From Gymnothorax reevesii (Eukaryota; Chordata; Actinopteri; Anguilliformes; Muraenidae), in the NCBI GenBank assembly GCA_029721435.1, contig CM056581.1, positions 73,828,712-73,892,711 on the forward strand: a stretch of DNA of 64,000 bases, given 5' to 3'. A program made the translations under genes and the position numbers. Below are positions 39,201 through 45,200 of the stretch, piece by piece; the first letter of the stretch is position 1, and every line of letters begins with the position of its first letter. The notes beneath the pieces were generated by a model. That model did no database searches. It had not been told where the DNA came from and saw nothing but the letters and a program-made list of their open reading frames with translations.

Positions 39201-42200
39201 AGCAAATTCAACATAAGTCTGATTTTCAGATTTCTTCAGACCTCTGAATTTCTGTCGGTAAGCCTCTGGAACCAACTCATAAGCTCTCAAAATAACCTTT
39301 TTGACAACCTCATAATCAGAGGAATCATCTGCAGACAAAGCCGAATAGGCTCGTTGAGCTTTACCCTTGAGGACAGTTTGCAACAGCAGAGGCCAGTGTT
39401 CTTTTGGCCACTGACAACTCTTTGCTACCTTTTCAAAACACTGGAAATAGTTGTCAACATCCTTTTCCGAAAATGGAGGCACCAGTTTTACCTCCTGACT
39501 GGCACAAAATTTATTTTTAGTTTCAATTTTAATTTTTAGTCGCTCCATTTGGAGTCTTTCTTCTCTATCGAATTTCTCTAATTCAAAATCTCTCTGTCTC
39601 TCTCTTTCTGCTCTTTCCTCTTTCTCTCTCTCAAATTCTCTTTGTTTTTCTTTTTCTTCCCTCTCAATTTTCTCTTCTCTTGCTAATTTTTCTAACTCAA
39701 ACTGCCTTTGTTTTTCTTTTTCTTCCCTCTCAAATTATCTTTGTTTTTCTTTTTCCTCCCTTTCAATCTCTAGCATTTTTAATTTAAGTTCCATTTCTAT
39801 ATTTGGATTTTCCACTGGAAACTGTTCCAGATCTCCTGGTGCAAACATTTTCATCAATGTAATATTCAACTATCTCTCTAGCCAGTCTTGCTTTTCGCAT
39901 GGCTGGTTTTACCTCTGTCAGCTCCAAATGTCTGCATATTTCCAACAGTTCTGTCTTTTTAAAAGACTTCAAAACCCCTACGGTTGGTGATGCCAAGAAA
40001 TCATCCATTGCTGTTGTCAATATATATCTAGGAAAATTCACAAAAACAATTTCACAATTTGAAATGTTAGATTTTCAATAAATTACTCACACAATGGTCT
40101 ATCCCGGACCTTGAGCCCCCAATTGTTATGGCCCCAATTAGTTTTTACATTTACAACGTAACAGCAACAGCAACAGCAAGGGTTGACAGACACAGTTTTA
40201 AAAACCTCAACACATTGAATTAACACACAAAGACTAATAACAACTAACTAACAAACTAATCTATTGACCAAGATTGAATTATAACAAAAACAAAAATATT
40301 TACAGTCCCTTTGGGTTTTCTGGTGATGTGCTGGGTGAGAAAAATCCACAAAAGAAACTTCACAGGTCTTGAACAGAAATGACAGGTCTGGTCACACGTA
40401 TCCTTCTTCTTGCAATTTCTCCTACTACATTACTGTTTCAATTCTTTTCCTTATATACTCTTTTGCAGACCCCACCCACATTTAGACCTCTTTTTTTTTA
40501 ATTTTCTGAGACTTGCCCCAGACATGTCCAGGACATGTCTAAACATGACTCCAGTCTGAGCTTAACAAAAAAAAGGTAAATACTGCCATCTAGTGGCCTA
40601 TATTCACATTACACAAGGGACTGCAAAATAAACAAAAGTTTGATGAAACGACTGTAAATGTGCACATGCTAGTAATAAGTTTGATTTTCTAAAATATTTA
40701 CGCGCAAACTTATTTTCAAGTCTGCCTTTAATAAGGCTAACTTTCGTTTCTCTTGTTGTCCGGTATATATCTGACTGGATGAGCATCTGACATACACTGC
40801 ATATCTGCCAAGCTGCGCATTGCGCTCAATCAAATTGATTGTAATTGTCAGTCGTCTAGCCTGACAAGCAGGTTGTTTCCAAATAAGAGTAACTAATTTC
40901 TCAACACAGGTGCAATTTATTTATTTATTAAATAAATTTATTAAATAAATAGTGACATCTGTGTAGAGAAATTAATTACACTTATATTTGGAAACAACCT
41001 GCTTTTATTCATTTATTTATTCATTCATTGATTTAGTCTATTTATGTATTTTACTAATAAGAAAAACAACAGCATGACGTCTGCATCGCTGCATAAGGTT
41101 TATTACTCATTTTGACAGCTGCACTCGTTCCTGCATGTTGTTCGTTGTTTTCAGATTTGTGTACACCTGGTCAGAGCTGGCGTGAGATTTTTGCGGACCG
41201 TTCGCTCACGTTCAGATTGATAAATGCCGATTCTTGCGGGAGATGTGGCGTACACCCATTTTTTTGGGTGTACGCAAGTTTGATAAATGAGGGCCATTGA
41301 CACAATCATATGCCTGACAATGCAGCATTTGCAAAGCGATTTTGGATCTATTCTCTGACAAGAAAATGTCATGAAATCAAATGCATTGGCCATGATGCCT
41401 GGAAGCGCCAGACCACCGTGCTGACGTCATAATCTCGCATCCGAGAATCAGATGAGACGGGTGCTAAGGAAAATAATGGCCCTGCCCAATGGGCTCAATT
41501 AAATTTCATTTTTTCGTCAATTAGCCAACTGACCTATATGAATGTAGTTTAACTAGCTCGAGATTAACAAATTAAAATAACAGGAGGGCAGAAATTTCCT
41601 GATGATAGTCCTCCTTTAAGTGAGGAGTGAAGACCAGATTCTTTTCAAATTGTTTTTCTGTGCCAGTGAAGCTGGTGGGTAGACTTTAGAAGCTGGCATT
41701 TACTGTGACTAAAAGCCGGCGTTTATCGTGACTAAGGCTACTGAAACCACGTAAACATACAGGCTCATAGCTACGAAAGGTGCTTATCTCCTCTACGTGA
41801 ATGTAACGGCTAAACAGTTCCTAAAACGTGCTTAATTTTTTTGATGTAGGACTAAAGAAAAAGTTACGCTTATGGTCATGTTTTAATAATGGGAAGGTGC
41901 CACCACCTGTTTTCAGTGCATCAATTTTCCAGGCTCGATCGGCAGACTTAGTTTTATTTTTCATTGCCCGCTTGATTACGCGAGTACAGCTAAGCATCTG
42001 CTTACCTAGGGTGAGTGTAATAAAATATTAAAAGTTTTTTGTAATGAGTGCTTAAAACTCTAGTTTAGCAATGCACGAACAAATGTGTTTTAACTTTGTT
42101 CTAGCTCTATACGCGCAAGGACTTCGTGGTCAAGCTGATCGCAAGTGACGTGATGCCATGGGGGGCAAAAGGAAATTATTCCATCAGGAACAATAGAAAA

Positions 42201-45200
42201 CGACACTCTTAATAGATCCGTGAATGCATTTTTTGACTACCGCAAATGATCAATATATAATCTGATGATTTTTCTCTTATAAATTGTCAGTGACTTTTTC
42301 CTCGGCAGAGTCAATTTTTTTAGATTATTGCAGGCTACGCGAACACCAAGGGGACCTTGTCTCTAAGAGCGTTCTTGTAAGCTGCACTGCTGCGGTTTTC
42401 TGCGTGTAGCACTGGTCAGGAGATTCCGTGCTGTCGGCTTATGTCATTACCAAGTCGGTAAAGTGAGCAGGTGTAACGACACCAGTGTTTTCAGTTATTG
42501 TATTTGATGAATGGCTTTGTTATATAGTGACTCGACAGCTTCACCTGTCTTTTATTTAACGTTGCAGAATAAACAGTGAGTTAGCAAAGGCTGTTGTTGG
42601 TTCACTTTGGTTTGATGACTGGTATGTATTTGGTAACTATTGAAGGTGACATCCTATAAGCTTGCATGTAGCTAACACTTGCTTTGCTTTTTCGCAGTAT
42701 AGAATTTCAAGATGCACCTAAGCCGAGTTGTTTATTTCCACTACTTTGAATGTCTTACACCGATTCACAGTACTGTGTTTTGCTGCTTCATGTATTATAT
42801 CGAGGGCTGACTGCAATAAACCGTTATGTCCAGATCTTATGTATTGGGCATAACTGTTTATTGCAGTCAGCCCTCGATATGCTGGTGTTACGGCCCCAAT
42901 TTGCTACGACACATAAGACAGCAAGGGATGACAGACAAAATTTTAAAACTCAAACCCAACACTAACTTACAATTTATACTACTGACCAGATTGATAATAT
43001 ACAAGAGAAAAAATATTTACAGTCCCTTGAGATGGGGTTGCTTGGTGATGTTTTGGGTGAGGAAAATGCTCCAACACTGGCAAAAATCTCCAAATGCTTC
43101 ACTGACCTTGAAAAGAGTGACAGGTCTGGTCAAATGTATCCTTCTCTTTGCAATTTCTCCTACTACTTTACTCTCTCAATTTCTCTCCTTATATACTCTT
43201 TTGCAGCCCCCTCCCACCTTTTCGACTTTTTTAAAATTCTCTGGTGACTCTCCTCTCAGACATGCCCAGGACATGCCCAAACCTAGCTCCAGACTGGGCT
43301 TCACAAAAAAAAAAAAAAAAAAGGTCACTACTGCCATCTAGTGGCATTTATTTCACATTACACTGGCTTTCAGTTCAGTAGTACCTGCTCTATGAATACA
43401 TCCATGGTTTCATCAGTGTTGACGAGGCTTTTTGATACACGGTGCTGCTGTAGTTGCAATACGTGTTTAAAAAAACTGAGGCGCACTTAAGCTTAGGTTT
43501 AAATATAAGATGGCTTACTACACTGTGGTTTTGGCTGTGCCCCCATGACTAATTTAAATGAATTAGAGAGTATGTCTGTCTAGCCCATTTACAAGAGTGA
43601 TTATCATTCAGTAATTAGATAGTTTGGTTCTGGTAATGTACAAAGATTGACTTAAGTTATTCGTGAATCCAATGATTTATCCACCTTGGTCAAGTGATAC
43701 TCACCAAGTCCGGGCCTCAGTGAATATCACTTCTCCAAGATGGAAAAATCATTGAATTCACTAATAACTAAAGTCAATAACTGTTTCATTATATGACCCT
43801 ACTTGAAAATGTGAAATGAGAGAAGAGTGACAACTCTAACGTAAAGCCCCTCACGGGGACAAAGCGGCACGAAATCCGGACAATGTCAGGAGCTCCTGCC
43901 AAATCTGTTTTTAGCTGGAGGTGGTGGGATTGTTAATATTCACCTCTCATGCACTTTCGCGCGGTGAATATCACTGTTTACAGTGACCGGTGGAGCTCTC
44001 TTCAACAAAGTAGGAGAGAACAAATCCTTTCGTCATATAACAATGCTTCTTTTTGCATGCTTATTAGGTGCTATTTCGCATGGCATAATGGGGCCAACTA
44101 GGGAAGCAAACAGAGTGGAACATACAGGAAACTCTAATCACTGTGTTGTCTCGTAGGGAGAGGAGATCCTTTCCCAGAGGTCCCAAGCAAGTGATGAAGA
44201 TGGTGGGGATGAGGAAGAGGCCTCGCAGCTTCCGCAGGAGCAGTCAGACGCCGAGGTACTTGTGATGATTATTGACAACTGCGAGTGAAGCAGAGGTGTT
44301 TGCTGTAGACCTCTATAGCTGTCATCAGATGTTTACTGCTGCCTGTGATTACTTGCTTTAGTTTTCTTGACTGCCGTTATCTGCTTATGATGCCTTGTGG
44401 ATGTACAAGAGCTGAAGCCTGACGACTGAAAGGTGCAAAAGATGGATGTACTGGTACATACGAGACCATGTTCTCCACACACTGCCTAGAGAGGGTACAA
44501 TGAAAACGATCCTGACGCAGGAAATGCTCATCGCTAAACGTCTCATGCTGTTGGTGCTTCTGCAAGAAAGCATCCAGATTGAAAATGAGAGATTTTTGTC
44601 TGAAATTGTCAAAGCGGCAGAACAGGTCAGTAGTTGCACTTCTGAGCCTGTGATTCAGGTGATTTGGCTACGCGTCTTTGCAGAATGTACAGCTACATGA
44701 ATGGAGGTTATTTAAGATGTACATTCTTGAAGTGTTCTTGACATGAGCGTCAATTAAATTCTGAAATGGAATCTAGATTAGGCTTTCTTATCTAACAGGC
44801 CTATTCACAATGGCATCATAGCCCTTGGCAAGTGTCAGCAAGGATTAAATAAACATCATATCACCCAGGTTGGCATACCGTTATTTTTTGAATGGACTTC
44901 TGATAAGTTCCATCTCCTAATCACTGCATGAAAGATGAGAACTCAGCAGAAAACAATGGGTCTATCGGTTTGCGTGGATTTCCGCTACTTTCAGGTGGAC
45001 CTGTTCCAATTTCTACCCCAGTGATATAACTCGGACATTAACCTCACCTAAAGCATACCACGATGTCAGGTACAGTGCTTATGCCATGTTAATACTACGA
45101 ACTAGTAAATGCATCATACAGTAGTGTTCAAAATAATAGCAGTCCAATGTGAATAATCAGATTAATCCAGTTTTTAGTATATTTTTTGTTGCTACATGAC

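Larger units (their letters stand above)
34658..40613 (-). mobile_element. Gmr1-like Gypsy retrotransposon (integrase before RT)
   Basis: A 5.96 kb element on the minus strand has LTRs at 40124-40613 (5') and 34658-35140 (3'), differing by about seven substitutions and a few small indels. CAAG flanks both sides (34654-34657, 40614-40617). Coding order on the minus strand is gag, aspartic protease, integrase, RT, RNase H. Standard Ty3/Gypsy elements have integrase last; the copia-like order is the diagnostic trait of Gmr1-type elements of fish and other deuterostomes. The primer-binding region next to the 5' LTR begins TGGGGGCTC, tRNA-Pro-like. Several stops and frameshifts show that this copy is dead, but the LTR similarity makes it young. 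Confidence 0.92.
33259..41295. mobile_element. Harbinger-like element (about 2.1 kb) split by a Gypsy element
   Basis: The left terminus GGCCCTCATTTATCAAACTT (33259) is matched by its complement at the right end (to 41295). Both ends are followed by the trinucleotide ATT (33256-33258 and 41296-41298). A 3-bp duplication with GG-starting termini fits PIF/Harbinger, though ATT is not the usual TWA. Without the retrotransposon the element is about 2.1 kb. No intact transposase is visible. Confidence 0.7.
41668..43494. mobile_element. Kolobok-like deletion derivative, inverted relative to 12190-18604
   Basis: The reverse complement matches three separate parts of the 6.4 kb copy: about 17135-16850, 15270-15120 and 13190-12250. 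Each join skips internal sequence. It includes the hairpin at 42797-42880. The terminal TIR next to 43494 is missing. A solo LTR (42886-43362) has inserted into it. Confidence 0.85.
32362..44156. other. fancd2: 11.8 kb fancd2 intron with nested transposons
   Basis: It contains a Harbinger-like element (33259-41295) holding the Gmr1-like retrotransposon (34658-40613), a Kolobok-like deletion derivative (41668-43494) and a hairpin (43649-43776). The stretches 32362-33258 and 41296-41667 show nothing further, apart from a T run near 32769. Confidence 0.88.
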
